Under the pieces are notes generated by a model that was not told the DNA's origin, ran no database searches, and worked only from the letters and a program-made list of their open reading frames with translations. From an uncultured Pelagibacteraceae bacterium (lineage in GTDB: Bacteria > Pseudomonadota > Alphaproteobacteria > Pelagibacterales > Pelagibacteraceae), in assembly GCA_902588855.1 (NCBI GenBank), contig CACIQS010000001.1, positions 1-37,082 of the forward strand: 37,082 nt of DNA, read 5' to 3'. A program made the translations under genes and the position numbers. Position 1 is the stretch's first letter, and every line of letters begins with the position of its first letter. This document shows, one piece after another, positions 1-10,990 of this stretch.

Positions 1-1
1 A

Positions 2-1966
2 AGTTACTTTGATAAAAATAAGTCATTAGTTACAGATAAAGAATATGATGAAATTAAAAAAGAGGTATTAGATTTAGAGAACAATTTTAGCTATCTTAGT
101 TCAGACTATTCTCCTTCTCAAAGTGTAGGATTTAAGCCTTCAAAAAATTTTAAAAAATCATTACATAAAATACCAATGTTGTCTTTAGGAAATGCTTTTT
201 CAGAAGAAGATTTAATTAATTTTGAAAAAAGAATACGCAACTATTTATCTATGAAAAGTGATTTTAAAATTTTTTATAGTGCAGAGCCTAAAATTGATGG
301 AATATCTGCTTCATTAACTTTTCAAAATGGAAAACTTTACAAAGGTCTTTCTAGAGGAGATGGAAAAGAAGGTGAAGATATAACTGAAAATCTTAAAACA
401 ATAAAAGATATACCCCAAAAAATTTCTCATAAAGATTTTCCAGACGAAATTGATATTAGGGGTGAGGTTTTTATACAAAATAGTGATTTTAAGAGTTTAA
501 AAGAAAAGTTTGCCAATCCTAGAAATGCAGCATCTGGTTCTCTTAGACAAAAAAACCCAGAAGTAACAAAAAAAATCCCTTTAAAATTTATCGCCTATAC
601 ATTTGGATATGAAAATGGATTAAAAGTTAACAATCAATCTGATTTTCTCAAAAAATTAAATGAGTGGGGATTTAAAACAAATCCATTAAATAAGTTTACC
701 GCAGGTATTAAAAATTTAATGAAAAATTATAATGAAATTGAAAAAAAAAGAGCAAACCTAGATTTTGATATTGACGGAATAGTTTACAAAGTGAATGATT
801 TTGCTATGCAAAGAAGATTGGGAAATGTGGCTAATGCTCCAAGGTGGGCCATTGCACACAAATTTTCATCTAACAAAGCAGTATCTAACATTTTAGATAT
901 AGAAATTCAGATAGGTAGGACTGGCGCCTTAACACCAGTTGCAAAAATTAAACCAATAAATATTGGTGGAGTTATAGTTTCAAACGCAACATTACATAAT
1001 GAAGATGAAATAAATCGAAAAGATATTAGAGTAGGTGATATAGCAGTAATTGAGAGAGCTGGCGATGTAATACCACATATACTTTCGGTAGATAAACAAA
1101 AAAGATTAAAAAATTCAAAAAAATTTATTTTCCCAAAAAATTGCCCATCGTGCGGATCAGAAACAATTAAAGAATTTAACTCTGTAACAAAAAAAGTTGA
1201 TGCTGTAAGGAGATGTTCTAGCGAAGGTTATTATTGTGATAAAATATCAATTGAAAAATTAAAACATTTTGTTTCAAAAGAAGCTTTTAACATAGATGGT
1301 TTTGGAAAAAAAATAGTTGAAAATTTTTGGAAATTAAAATTCATTAAATATCCACAAGATATTTTTAATTTAGATTTTTCAAAAATTGAAAATTTAGATG
1401 GTTGGGGAAAACTTTCTGTTCTAAATTTAAAGTATTCAATCGATCAAAAAAAAACTATTTCTCTAGAGAGACTCATATATTCTTTGGGTATACGACATAT
1501 AGGTTTAGAAAATGCAAAATTATTATCTAAACATTTTGTATCATTTTCAGATTTTAAAAATTTATCTAAACAAACTAATTATGAAGATTTGCTAAATATT
1601 GATGGAATTGGAGAAACACAAGTAAGTTCAATTAAGAATTTTTTTTCGAATGAAACCAACATAAAAGTTTTAAATGAATTGGAAAAAATATTGAAAATTA
1701 AAGATGCTATTTTAAATTCTGGTGATGGTTTATTAAATAATAAGACTTTTTTAGTTACTGGGAAATTAAATGGAATTAGTAGAGCTGAGATTAAATCTCT
1801 TATTGAGGAAAATTCTGGAAAAACAATTAGCAGTGTATCAAAAAAACTAAATTTCTTAATTGTTGGTGAAAAACCAACTAAAAAAAAAGTAGATTACGCC
1901 AAACAGTTAAAAATAAAAGTCATTGACCAAGCTGATTTTTTGAAAATGCTAAATAAAACTAGCTAA
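2..1966 (+). CDS. ligA: NAD-dependent DNA ligase LigA, 5' truncated by the window edge
   Basis: Frame 2 is open from the window edge (SYFDKNKSLVTDKEYDEIKK...) into the listed ORF. Adenylation motif EPKIDG, Cys4 zinc finger CPSCGS...RRCSSEGYYC, HhH region and C-terminal BRCT-like segment. The M at 176 is internal. Confidence 0.96.
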   Translation, partial: SYFDKNKSLVTDKEYDEIKKEVLDLENNFSYLSSDYSPSQSVGFKPSKNFKKSLHKIPMLSLGNAFSEEDLINFEKRIRNYLSMKSDFKIFYSAEPKIDGISASLTFQNGKLYKGLSRGDGKEGEDITENLKTIKDIPQKISHKDFPDEIDIRGEVFIQNSDFKSLKEKFANPRNAASGSLRQKNPEVTKKIPLKFIAYTFGYENGLKVNNQSDFLKKLNEWGFKTNPLNKFTAGIKNLMKNYNEIEKKRANLDFDIDGIVYKVNDFAMQRRLGNVANAPRWAIAHKFSSNKAVSNILDIEIQIGRTGALTPVAKIKPINIGGVIVSNATLHNEDEINRKDIRVGDIAVIERAGDVIPHILSVDKQKRLKNSKKFIFPKNCPSCGSETIKEFNSVTKKVDAVRRCSSEGYYCDKISIEKLKHFVSKEAFNIDGFGKKIVENFWKLKFIKYPQDIFNLDFSKIENLDGWGKLSVLNLKYSIDQKKTISLERLIYSLGIRHIGLENAKLLSKHFVSFSDFKNLSKQTNYEDLLNIDGIGETQVSSIKNFFSNETNIKVLNELEKILKIKDAILNSGDGLLNNKTFLVTGKLNGISRAEIKSLIEENSGKTISSVSKKLNFLIVGEKPTKKKVDYAKQLKIKVIDQADFLKMLNKTS

Positions 1967-3643
1967 CCAGCTTCTCTCATTTTGATTTAAATATTTAGAT
2001 ATCTTTGAATAAACTTCTAAATGATATTTAAACAGATAGTTTTTTTCATAAGTTGTTAATAAATCAAAATTAATTAAATCTTTCTCTATAGGCGCCATTG
2101 TTAAATTTTGAAATAACAAACTTTTATTTATTTTTTTAACATAAACTAAATTTTCAATCCTAATTCCATATTCATTGGTTTTATAATACCCAGGTTCATT
2201 ACTTAAAATCATGCCTTCTCTTATTTTTACTGAATTTATTTTTGTAATAGATTGAGGTCCCTCATGAACATTAAGAAAAAAACCAACGCCGTGTCCTGTA
2301 CCATGTGCATAATCTAGATTGCTTTTTTTTAAAAATTTTCTCGCTCTTTTGTCAATTTTTTTTCCTGTATCATCTTTATTAATATCAGTCGTAGCTACAG
2401 CAATATGACCTTTTAATACTTTTGTGAAAATATTTTTAATATTTTGTTTCTGCTTTGAAAAACATATTGTTCTTGTGACATCAGTTGTCCCATATTTATA
2501 TTGCCCACCAGAGTCACATAACAAAATATCATTTTTATTAATAGTTCTGCAATTTTCTTCTTTTGCACGGTAGTGTACAATAGCACCATTTTTGCCAGAG
2601 CCCGCTATTGTATCAAAACTTGGATAGAGAAAGTTTTTATTTAATTTTCTAAAATCTTCTAATTTCTTAGCAGCTTTTACTTCTGTAATTTTTTTTTTAT
2701 TTATGTTTTTTATCCAATACAAAAATTTTGTTAATGCTACTCCATCTAAGATATGAGCATTGATCATATTCTTAATTTCAGTTTTATTTTTAATCGCTTT
2801 CAAAAGATAAATCGGGTCTTCTCTACTCATAATTTTGAATTTTGAATTAATAAGATTCTCAAAAAAAATTGAACAAGATTTGTCATCTACAATAAAATTC
2901 TTTCCTTTAAGTTTTAATATCTTTTTTGGTAAATCATCTATATCTAAAAATTCATCTTTTTTAATAAAATTATTTTTTAATAATTGGTTACATGTTCTTT
3001 GATTAGATATTAGTAGTATTTTTTTTGATTTACTTACTATCAACCTTGAATTTGGAATTGGGCTATTTGGGCCATCTCCACCTCTTATATTTAAAGTCCA
3101 AGCAACATTTTCTGGAGCACTTATAAAGATATAGTCAGATTTATTTTTTTTTAAATAATTAGTTATTTTGTTTAATTTAGAATTTACGCTTTCACCAACA
3201 ATATTTTTGTCTAAAGAAAAAAATGGAATTGAAGTATTTTTTCTCTGTTTTTTAATTTCATCAATTAGATTATTTTCAATATGTTTAATTTTGTTGTACT
3301 TTATAAAATAATTTTTTAACTGTGTATTAGTGAATAATTTTGGATCAATTCCAAGTGTAAGGTTTTTGAATAAGCTACAATTTATTAATTTCTCAAAACC
3401 ATAAATTTTAAAATTTTTTCCACTCTCAATTTTACTTTGAAGCGTGTATCTTCCATCAGTAAACAAATAATTTTTATTTTTAAGAATTATAGCTAGACCA
3501 GCGGACCCACTAAAATTTGAAATAACTTCTAATCGATTTAATTTTGAATATTCTGTAAAAAAATCATCATTTTTTGGAATTACATAGCCATCAATTCCAT
3601 ATTTTTTAAATTTATTTCTTAATAATTTTATATGATTTCTCAT
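1949..3643 (-). CDS. pepP: Xaa-Pro aminopeptidase (M24 family, aminopeptidase P)
   Basis: M24 motifs: CDSGGQYKYGTTDVTRT, HGTGHGVGFFLNVHEGP, LSNEPGYYKTNEYGIRIEN. Confidence 0.92.
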   Translation of the reverse strand: MRNHIKLLRNKFKKYGIDGYVIPKNDDFFTEYSKLNRLEVISNFSGSAGLAIILKNKNYLFTDGRYTLQSKIESGKNFKIYGFEKLINCSLFKNLTLGIDPKLFTNTQLKNYFIKYNKIKHIENNLIDEIKKQRKNTSIPFFSLDKNIVGESVNSKLNKITNYLKKNKSDYIFISAPENVAWTLNIRGGDGPNSPIPNSRLIVSKSKKILLISNQRTCNQLLKNNFIKKDEFLDIDDLPKKILKLKGKNFIVDDKSCSIFFENLINSKFKIMSREDPIYLLKAIKNKTEIKNMINAHILDGVALTKFLYWIKNINKKKITEVKAAKKLEDFRKLNKNFLYPSFDTIAGSGKNGAIVHYRAKEENCRTINKNDILLCDSGGQYKYGTTDVTRTICFSKQKQNIKNIFTKVLKGHIAVATTDINKDDTGKKIDKRARKFLKKSNLDYAHGTGHGVGFFLNVHEGPQSITKINSVKIREGMILSNEPGYYKTNEYGIRIENLVYVKKINKSLLFQNLTMAPIEKDLINFDLLTTYEKNYLFKYHLEVYSKISKYLNQNERSWLASFI

Positions 3644-5676
3644 TTAATTCTCTTTTGATATCTTATCCAACCGGGACTTCTTGTGCCTTCTTCAATTTCA
3701 AAATCCTGATTAAAATCAAAATCATCATCATTGTTAATTTCTTCATCAAAGAAAGAATTTTTTTCTAGATTTTTTTCTGGTAGTTCTTCAATGAAACGCG
3801 AAGCCATGCTGTCTATCCAATCTCCTTGATAAAATCTATTCATTGAAAATGAAATTATAGCTTTTTTCTTTGCTCTTGTAATTCCTACATAAGCTAATCG
3901 TCTTTCTTCTTCTAGGCCATTTTGGCCTTTTTCTTCAATAGATTTTTGATGTGGAAACAATCCTTCCTCCCATCCAGGTAAAAATACAACGTCAAATTCC
4001 AAACCTTTTGCGGCATGCATAGTCATCATATTAATCTTTTCACCATCCCATTCCTGATCTACAGACGTTGCTAAAGAAACGTGTTCTAAAAAACTTTCTA
4101 AATTATCAAATTCTTTCATAGCACTTAACAACTCTTTAATATTTTCTAGTCTATTTTCATTGTCTAAATCTTTTTTATTTTTAAGCATTGCTGAGTATCC
4201 AGACTCGTCTAAAACAATTTGTAATAATTTTATATGATTTGATTTTTTTACGATTAAATCGTTTCTCCACTTAATTATAGAGTTGACAAATATACTAAGA
4301 CCAATTTTAGCTTTCGGCTTAATTAAATTTTTCTCAAGCATTTTAATTGATGCTCTTTCTAAATTTAAATTATTTTCCTTAGCAAATTCATGAATATTTT
4401 TTAAAGTACTATCACCTATTGATCTTTTAGGGTTATTTACTATTCTTTCAAAAGCCAAGTCATCTTTTTCTTGATGAATTAATCTTAAATAAGCAATACA
4501 ATCTTTAATTTCAGCTCTTTCATAAAATTTGGTACCACCCAGAATTCTGTAAGGCATACCAATTTTGAGAAATCTTTCCTCAAATTCACGTGTTTGAAAA
4601 ATGGCTCTAACTAAAATTGCAATATTATTATATGAAAATTTTTTTTTTATTTTTTTTTCAATTTCATCTGAAACCCCAATCGCTTCATCTTTACCATTTT
4701 TAAAGCAGTTTAATTGAACTAAATCACCTTCTTCCATTGTAGTAATTAATGTTTTTCCAACTCTATTTTGATTATTAGAAATAAGATTTGAAGCAACTGA
4801 TAAAATATTCTGTGAAGATCTATAATTTTGTTCTAATCTTATTACTTTTGTATTCTTATAAACTTGGTCAAATTCTAAAAAGTTTTTAATTTCAGCACCT
4901 CTCCAGCTATAAATTGATTGATCATCATCACCAACACAACAAATATTTTTATTTTTTTCAGATAGAAGATTAAGCCATTTACTTTGAATAAAATTTGTAT
5001 CTTGATATTCGTCAACTAAGATGTATTTAAAATTTTTAGAATATATTTCTCTAATATCAGAATTAAATTCTAAAATTTTTACTGTATGTAAAATCAAATC
5101 ACCAAAGTCACAGGAATTTAAATCAGTTAATTTTTGTTGATATATTTTGTATAATGGAAGAACAGTTTTCTCATATATGTCTTTTTTATTTATAATTACC
5201 TCACTAGGATAAAAACCTTTATTCTTCCATCTATCAATTATTGCAAGTATAAATCTTGGAGACAATTGTTTGATATCGATATTTTCTGCTTTGCATATAT
5301 TTTTTATCAATCTAATCTGGTCGTCAGTATCTATAATAGTGAAATTTGAGTTTAATTGTGCAGCTGAAGCATGTTTTCTTAATAATTTCGCACAAATTGA
5401 GTGAAATGTTCCTAACCACGAAAGACCAACAGCAGCAGATCCTAAGATTTTACTAACTCTATTTTGCATTTCTTTAGCAGCTTTATTTGTAAATGTGACT
5501 GCAAGAATTTGATTAGGAAAAGCTTTTTTTTCCTTAATTATATTTGCTATTCTTGATGTTAGAACTTTAGTTTTTCCTGAACCAGCACCAGCTACTATTA
5601 AAAGAGGACCATCTAGATGCATTACTGCCTCTCTTTGTGCTTCATTCAAATTATTTAAATATTCTCTATTTATCAT
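3640..5676 (-). CDS. uvrD: ATP-dependent DNA helicase, UvrD/PcrA family
   Basis: Walker A GAGSGKT, DEYQDTN, GDDDQSIYSWRGA, QNYRSS, MTMHAAKGLEFDVVFLPG, VGITRAKK. Confidence 0.96.
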   Translation of the reverse strand: MINREYLNNLNEAQREAVMHLDGPLLIVAGAGSGKTKVLTSRIANIIKEKKAFPNQILAVTFTNKAAKEMQNRVSKILGSAAVGLSWLGTFHSICAKLLRKHASAAQLNSNFTIIDTDDQIRLIKNICKAENIDIKQLSPRFILAIIDRWKNKGFYPSEVIINKKDIYEKTVLPLYKIYQQKLTDLNSCDFGDLILHTVKILEFNSDIREIYSKNFKYILVDEYQDTNFIQSKWLNLLSEKNKNICCVGDDDQSIYSWRGAEIKNFLEFDQVYKNTKVIRLEQNYRSSQNILSVASNLISNNQNRVGKTLITTMEEGDLVQLNCFKNGKDEAIGVSDEIEKKIKKKFSYNNIAILVRAIFQTREFEERFLKIGMPYRILGGTKFYERAEIKDCIAYLRLIHQEKDDLAFERIVNNPKRSIGDSTLKNIHEFAKENNLNLERASIKMLEKNLIKPKAKIGLSIFVNSIIKWRNDLIVKKSNHIKLLQIVLDESGYSAMLKNKKDLDNENRLENIKELLSAMKEFDNLESFLEHVSLATSVDQEWDGEKINMMTMHAAKGLEFDVVFLPGWEEGLFPHQKSIEEKGQNGLEEERRLAYVGITRAKKKAIISFSMNRFYQGDWIDSMASRFIEELPEKNLEKNSFFDEEINNDDDFDFNQDFEIEEGTRSPGWIRYQKRIK

Positions 5677-5709
5677 TTAAAATAATGTTTTATAAGATTA
5701 CTGCTCAAA

Positions 5710-7200
5710 ATGAATAATCCTAAATTTATTGCTAGTTTTTTTAAAAAATTCAGTAAATTTATTAATAATCTATTAGAGAAAAATTTAAACAAGTTAAATG
5801 TTCATAATTTTAAAAATTTATTAATTAATAATAAAATATTTTTATCTATTGTCGCACTAATTATTTTAATTTTATCATATATTTCATTCCCAAATATTCA
5901 CAATAAAGACGAAGTAGCTTTAGAAATTAAAAAAAATTTAAAAAATAAATTAAACCTAGAGTTTAATTTTAAAGAAGACTTAGATTATAAATTTTTGCCA
6001 AGACCTCATTTTGCTACGAGTAACTCTTCAATTAATTTTAAAAAAGATAAAATTACAGAAATAAAAAAACTCAAAGTTTATGTCTCTCTGAAAAATTTGT
6101 TTTCTTTAAAAAATATCAAATTAAATCATGTCATTTTGGAAGAAGCAAATTTTAATTTAAACAAAGAAAATTATAATTTTTTGTTTAATTTATTAGATAG
6201 TAATTTTAATGATTTCAAATTTGAAATATTAAAAAGTAATGTTTTTTATAGAAGTTTAGAAAATGAAGTTTTATTTATTAACAATATTAATAACGCAAAA
6301 TATTATTTCGATCCTAAAGAAATTAAAAATATCCTTGATGCAAATAATGAGATTTTTAATTTACCTTATTCAATTAAAATTTTTGATGATAAAATTGAAA
6401 AAGCAATACATTCTAAAATAAATATAGAAAGTTTAAGACTCAAAATAGATAATCAAACTTCATATACTGACACAAATTATTTGGGTTTTTCAGAAATAAA
6501 TTTAATAAACACAAAAAGTTTATTTGATTATCAAATAAAAAATGATTTGTTTGAGTTTAAATTTTTTGAAAAATTACAAAATCCAGAGTTTTCTTATACA
6601 GGGAAAATTAATTTTAAACCTTTTTACTCAAATATTACAGGTAAAACAAATAAACTAAATCTTGCGCCTTTATTTTCGTCAAATGCAATTATAAAAGAGC
6701 TTTTAAAAACTGAAATTTTAAATAATAAAAATATTGATTTTAATTTAATAGTTGCTGGAAATAATATTAAAGAATTTGATGATTTTAAAAATGTTTTATT
6801 TAAATCTAAAATTCAAGAGGGTTTAGTTGATATTGATCAGTCAAAAGTAACTTGGAAAAACAATATTGATTTTGAGTTTTTAGATAGCTTAATATTTGTA
6901 AAAGAAGGAAAATTAGTTTTAGATTCAAATGTTGAAATAAGTATTAATAATTCAAATGAACTTTATATGTTTTTGCTTACACCAAAAAATTTTAGAAAAA
7001 AAATTAGCAAAGTTAATATTGGCTTTACTTATTTATTTGATGAAAAAAATATCAAAGTTAAAAACATCATGATAGACGAAAAAATACTTGAAAAGTCTAA
7101 ATATACTTTTGATGATATTTTACTTAAAGAAAATAAATTACAAAATAAAATTTATTTCAAAAATTTATTGAATGAATTAATTAAAAATTATGCAGGATAA
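5710..7200 (+). CDS. AsmA-like / hypothetical membrane-anchored protein
   Basis: Long ORF with one N-terminal TM segment ([18 protein letters not shown]) and a low-complexity beta-rich body resembling AsmA-type proteins. Family call is tentative. Confidence 0.6.
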   Translation: MNNPKFIASFFKKFSKFINNLLEKNLNKLNVHNFKNLLINNKIFLSIVALIILILSYISFPNIHNKDEVALEIKKNLKNKLNLEFNFKEDLDYKFLPRPHFATSNSSINFKKDKITEIKKLKVYVSLKNLFSLKNIKLNHVILEEANFNLNKENYNFLFNLLDSNFNDFKFEILKSNVFYRSLENEVLFINNINNAKYYFDPKEIKNILDANNEIFNLPYSIKIFDDKIEKAIHSKINIESLRLKIDNQTSYTDTNYLGFSEINLINTKSLFDYQIKNDLFEFKFFEKLQNPEFSYTGKINFKPFYSNITGKTNKLNLAPLFSSNAIIKELLKTEILNNKNIDFNLIVAGNNIKEFDDFKNVLFKSKIQEGLVDIDQSKVTWKNNIDFEFLDSLIFVKEGKLVLDSNVEISINNSNELYMFLLTPKNFRKKISKVNIGFTYLFDEKNIKVKNIMIDEKILEKSKYTFDDILLKENKLQNKIYFKNLLNELIKNYAG

Positions 7201-8576
7201 ATCATTTTTCTAGGATCAACTATCCTATCATAGTCTTTTTCACTAATTAATCCTGTTTGTAATGTTTCATGTTTCAGTGTTGTATTATTCTTTAAAGCTG
7301 TTTTGGCTATTTTTGCAGCATTATCATAACCAATATGTGGAGCTAAAGCCGTCACCAACATTAATGAGTTATCAAGGTGTTCTTTAATTCTCTTTTTGTT
7401 AGCTTTAATTCCTTTAACACAATAAAGAGCAAAATTCTTTGTACTGTCTGCTAATAAGTCAATAGATTGTAAAATGTTATGAGCAATTAATGGCTTAAAT
7501 ACATTGAGTTCAAAATGTCCATGTGATCCAGCCATGGTAATTCCATTATGATTTCCAAACACGTTTGCACATACCATTGTAACTGCTTCACACTGAGTTG
7601 GATTTACTTTTCCAGGCATTATCGATGAGCCAGGTTCATTTTCAGGTAATATTAATTCCCCATATCCTGCTCGAGGTCCAGATCCTAGAAATCTTATATC
7701 ATTTGAAATTTTCATTAGTGCAACGGCACATGTATTTAATGTACCAGAAAAATTTACTATTGCATCGTGAGCTGCAAGTTCAGCAAATTTATTTGGGGCA
7801 GGTTTAAATTTTATTTTAGTAAATTTTGAAATTTCTTTAACAATTTTTTTATCAAAATTTTTTTTTGAGTTTATTCCTGTACCAACAGCTGTACCACCTT
7901 GCGCTAGAAATAGTATTTCTTTTAAAGCATATTCAATTCTTTCAATACTTTTTTTTAATTGAGAATGATAACCTGAAAATTCCTGACCAAGAGACAATGG
8001 CGTTGCATCTTGAAGGTGTGTTCTTCCAATTTTAACTATTTTTTTAAACTCTATAGATTTTTTCTTTAACTCTTTTTCTAAAATTTTTAAACTTGGCAAC
8101 ATTTTATTTAAAGTTTCTGTTGCTACAGAAATATGTATTGCAGTTGGAAAAACGTCATTAGTAGATTGAGATTTATTTACATGGTCATTTGGGTGAACAG
8201 GTTTTTTAGTTCCTTTTTTTCCTCCCAATATTTCAATAGCTCTATTGGCAATTACCTCGTTTACATTCATATTTGTTTGAGTACCAGAACCTGTTTGCCA
8301 AACTTTTAAAGGAAAATTTTCATCTAATTTACCTTTAATAACCTCATCTGAGGCTTTGATTATTGCTTTTGAGATCTTACCACTAATTAATTTGTCCTTA
8401 GCATGAACGATAGCTGCTGATCTTTTAATAATAGCAATAGATTTTATTATAGAAATATTAACTAAAATTTTACCTATGTTAAAAAATTTATTTGATCTTT
8501 GAGTTGATGCACCCCAGTATTTGTCATTGGGTACATTTATACTTCCAATACTGTCAAATTCTTTTCTTAATTTCAT
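7188..8576 (-). CDS. fumC: Class II fumarate hydratase
   Basis: Signature [56 protein letters not shown]. Confidence 0.97.
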   Translation of the reverse strand: MKLRKEFDSIGSINVPNDKYWGASTQRSNKFFNIGKILVNISIIKSIAIIKRSAAIVHAKDKLISGKISKAIIKASDEVIKGKLDENFPLKVWQTGSGTQTNMNVNEVIANRAIEILGGKKGTKKPVHPNDHVNKSQSTNDVFPTAIHISVATETLNKMLPSLKILEKELKKKSIEFKKIVKIGRTHLQDATPLSLGQEFSGYHSQLKKSIERIEYALKEILFLAQGGTAVGTGINSKKNFDKKIVKEISKFTKIKFKPAPNKFAELAAHDAIVNFSGTLNTCAVALMKISNDIRFLGSGPRAGYGELILPENEPGSSIMPGKVNPTQCEAVTMVCANVFGNHNGITMAGSHGHFELNVFKPLIAHNILQSIDLLADSTKNFALYCVKGIKANKKRIKEHLDNSLMLVTALAPHIGYDNAAKIAKTALKNNTTLKHETLQTGLISEKDYDRIVDPRKMIYPA

Positions 8577-8642
8577 TGATTAATTTTTAAGTACAAATAA
8601 TTATATTCATACAATAAAATTTAAAAAACTTACAGGAGCAAT

Positions 8643-9014
8643 ATGTCGAATTTTAGTAAAGTTGGAACTTTTATGAAAACTTTTGGTCAAGATGTTAAAA
8701 CTAAGCCATCTTTTAGCACTGATAAGATAAATAAATTAAGAATAGATCTAATTAAAGAGGAGTTAGATGAGCTTACAGAAGCTATGAATAATAAAGATTT
8801 ATTAGAAGTTGCTGATGCTTTGACCGATATTCTATATGTAACTTATGGAGCAGGTCATGCCTTTGGAATTGATTTAGATAAATGTTTTGATGAAGTTCAA
8901 AATTCAAATATGAGCAAATTAGATGAACATGGAAAGCCAATTTATAATGAAGCAGGAAAAGTTATGAAGGGTCCAAATTATTTTAAACCAGATTTATCTA
9001 AGTTTGTAAGTTAA
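8643..9014 (+). CDS. MazG-like / phosphoribosyl-ATP pyrophosphohydrolase-like nucleotide pyrophosphohydrolase
   Basis: All-alpha NTP-PPase pattern: IKEELDELTEAM...EVADALTDILYVTYG. SD-like ACAGGAG upstream. Confidence 0.8.
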   Translation: MSNFSKVGTFMKTFGQDVKTKPSFSTDKINKLRIDLIKEELDELTEAMNNKDLLEVADALTDILYVTYGAGHAFGIDLDKCFDEVQNSNMSKLDEHGKPIYNEAGKVMKGPNYFKPDLSKFVS

Positions 9015-9844
9015 ATTTCTAGTTTAAAGTCAATTGCAGTAGCACTATGAGTAATGCTTCCTACAGAAATTCTATTTACTCCTGTAGAAGCAATTCCTTT
9101 AACAGTTTTTAAATTAACATTACCTGAAGCCTCAGTTTCGTAATATTTTTTTGCAATTTTGACTGCATTTCTTAAATTTTTGATATTCATATTATCTAGC
9201 AGGATAGTATTAAACTTTAATCCTAAAATTGATCTAAGTTGTTCAATTTTATCAACTTCTACTGTAATTTTTTTTCCTTTTTTGTTTTTAATTGCCTGAA
9301 TAACTATAGTTTTTAAATCTGAACTAGCAATGTGATTATCTTTAATTAAGAACTCATCACTTAAGTTAAATCTGTGATTTGTGCCACCTCCCAATTTAAC
9401 AGCATATTTTTGAATTACTCTAAGGTTTGGAATTGTTTTTCTTGTACAGCAAATTTTAGTTTTTTTTCCTGCTAATTTAACAAATTCATTTGTTTTAGTT
9501 GCTATCCCAGAAAGATGTGACAAAAAGTTTAGAGCAACTCTTTCAGCAATCAAAATATTCTTCGCCTTACCTTTAATCAAAGCAACTAAAGAATCTTTTT
9601 TAATTTTTGAACCATCTTTTTTTTTGATAATAAATTTAATTTTATTATCGATTAATAAAAAAGTCTGTTTAGCAAACAATAATCCAGCAACAACTGCATT
9701 TTGATTTGATATTAATTTGACAGTTACGATCTTATCGTTGTTAATTAATGCTGAAGTTATATCTCCCGAAGGATAAAGATCTTCGTTTAGAGCTAACTTA
9801 ACGGTACTTTTAATAAATTCTTTGCTTAATTTAATTTTTGACAC
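9011..9844 (-). CDS. nadC: Nicotinate-nucleotide diphosphorylase (quinolinate phosphoribosyltransferase)
   Basis: LNFLSHLSGIATKT, TRKTIPNLRVIQKYAVKLGGGTNHRFNLSDEFLIKDNH; adjacent to nadA. Confidence 0.95.
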   Translation of the reverse strand: MSKIKLSKEFIKSTVKLALNEDLYPSGDITSALINNDKIVTVKLISNQNAVVAGLLFAKQTFLLIDNKIKFIIKKKDGSKIKKDSLVALIKGKAKNILIAERVALNFLSHLSGIATKTNEFVKLAGKKTKICCTRKTIPNLRVIQKYAVKLGGGTNHRFNLSDEFLIKDNHIASSDLKTIVIQAIKNKKGKKITVEVDKIEQLRSILGLKFNTILLDNMNIKNLRNAVKIAKKYYETEASGNVNLKTVKGIASTGVNRISVGSITHSATAIDFKLEI

Positions 9845-9848
9845 TTAA

Positions 9849-10853
9849 TTATCTGCCAATAGCTGCCATTCTTTCTACAGATATTCTGGCTTTTTCAATT
9901 GTTTCTTTGTCCATAATAATTTCGCCAGTTTCGTTTTCCAAACAATCTAAAATTTTTGGTAAAGTGATCTTTTTCATATGTGGACACATATTACATGGTT
10001 TAACAAAATCTACATTAGGATTTTCAATTTGAATGTTATCACTCATTGAACATTCAGTAACCATCATTACTTTTTTTGGTTGATTATCTTTTACGTATTT
10101 AATCATTCCAGAAGTAGATCCTGCAAAATCACTTGCCTCGATTACATCTGGTGGACATTCTGGATGAGCAATAATTTTTATTCCAGGATTGTTTTTTCTA
10201 ATATCTTCAATTTCTTTTTTATTAAATTGGTCGTGTACTATACAAATTCCTTTCCAAGATATAATTTCTACATCAGTCTGAGATGCAACGTACTTTGCAA
10301 GGTAATCATCAGGTAAAAATATAACTTTTTTAACTCCAAGAGATTTAACAATTTTGACTGCGTTTGCTGATGTACAACAAACATCTGTTTCAGCTTTCAC
10401 TTCAGCAGAAGTATTTACATATGATACAACTGGAACACCTGGGTATTTCTCTTTTAATAATCTCACATCTTTACCAGTAATTGAGGATGATAAAGAGCAA
10501 CCCGCTTCCATGTCAGGTAAAATTACTTTTTTATTTGGGCTCATTAATTTTGCGGTCTCAGCCATAAAGTGAACTCCTGCCATCAGGATTATATCTGCTG
10601 AAGTTTTTGAAGCTTCTATAGCTAACGCAAGTGAGTCTGCAGAGAAATCAGCAACACCATGATAAATTTCTGGTGTTTGATAGTTGTGAGCTAAAATTAC
10701 TGCGTTTTTCTCTTTCTTTAATTTATTAATTTTATGTATGTATGGTGCATGAACAGACCATTCAATCTCAGGCATCACCTTTGAAATTTTTTGGTAAATT
10801 GGATCTGTTGCTTTACGCACTTCTTGTGTAAATTCCATAAAGTTTTTTACCAA
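9849..10853 (-). CDS. nadA: Quinolinate synthase A
   Basis: AHNYQTPEIYHGVADFSADSLALA, MAGVHFMAETAKLMSP, AHPECPPDV, CNMCPHMKKITL. Confidence 0.96.
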   Translation of the reverse strand: MVKNFMEFTQEVRKATDPIYQKISKVMPEIEWSVHAPYIHKINKLKKEKNAVILAHNYQTPEIYHGVADFSADSLALAIEASKTSADIILMAGVHFMAETAKLMSPNKKVILPDMEAGCSLSSSITGKDVRLLKEKYPGVPVVSYVNTSAEVKAETDVCCTSANAVKIVKSLGVKKVIFLPDDYLAKYVASQTDVEIISWKGICIVHDQFNKKEIEDIRKNNPGIKIIAHPECPPDVIEASDFAGSTSGMIKYVKDNQPKKVMMVTECSMSDNIQIENPNVDFVKPCNMCPHMKKITLPKILDCLENETGEIIMDKETIEKARISVERMAAIGR

Positions 10854-10854
10854 T

Positions 10855-10883
10855 TTGAAACAAACTTGTCATTCATTTATTAT
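10855..10883 (+). promoter_or_regulatory. Predicted sigma70-type promoter for tRNA-Leu
   Basis: TTGAAA (10855-10860), 17-nt spacer, TATTAT (10878-10883), ending 10 nt before the tRNA 5' end. Confidence 0.55.
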
Positions 10884-10893
10884 GGGACATATT

Positions 10894-10979
10894 GCGGTCG
10901 TGCTGAAATTGGTAGACAGGCACGGTTGAGGGCCGTGTGGACCTAGTCCATGAGAGTTCGAGTCTCTCCGACCGCACCA
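10894..10979 (+). tRNA. tRNA-Leu (anticodon GAG), CCA encoded
   Basis: Acceptor GCGGTCG/CGACCGC; anticodon stem-loop CACGG-TTGAGGG-CCGTG; long variable arm; T arm with GTTCGAGTC; encoded A-CCA end. Confidence 0.95.
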
Positions 10980-10990
10980 AAATTAAATTT

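Noticed and set aside
7598-7807. ORF of 69 aa on + inside fumC
   Set aside because: Antisense to a confidently identified fumC; no recognisable motif.
9838-10572. Three + strand ORFs (64, 78, 72 aa) across nadA
   Set aside because: Antisense shadows of the conserved nadA coding sequence.
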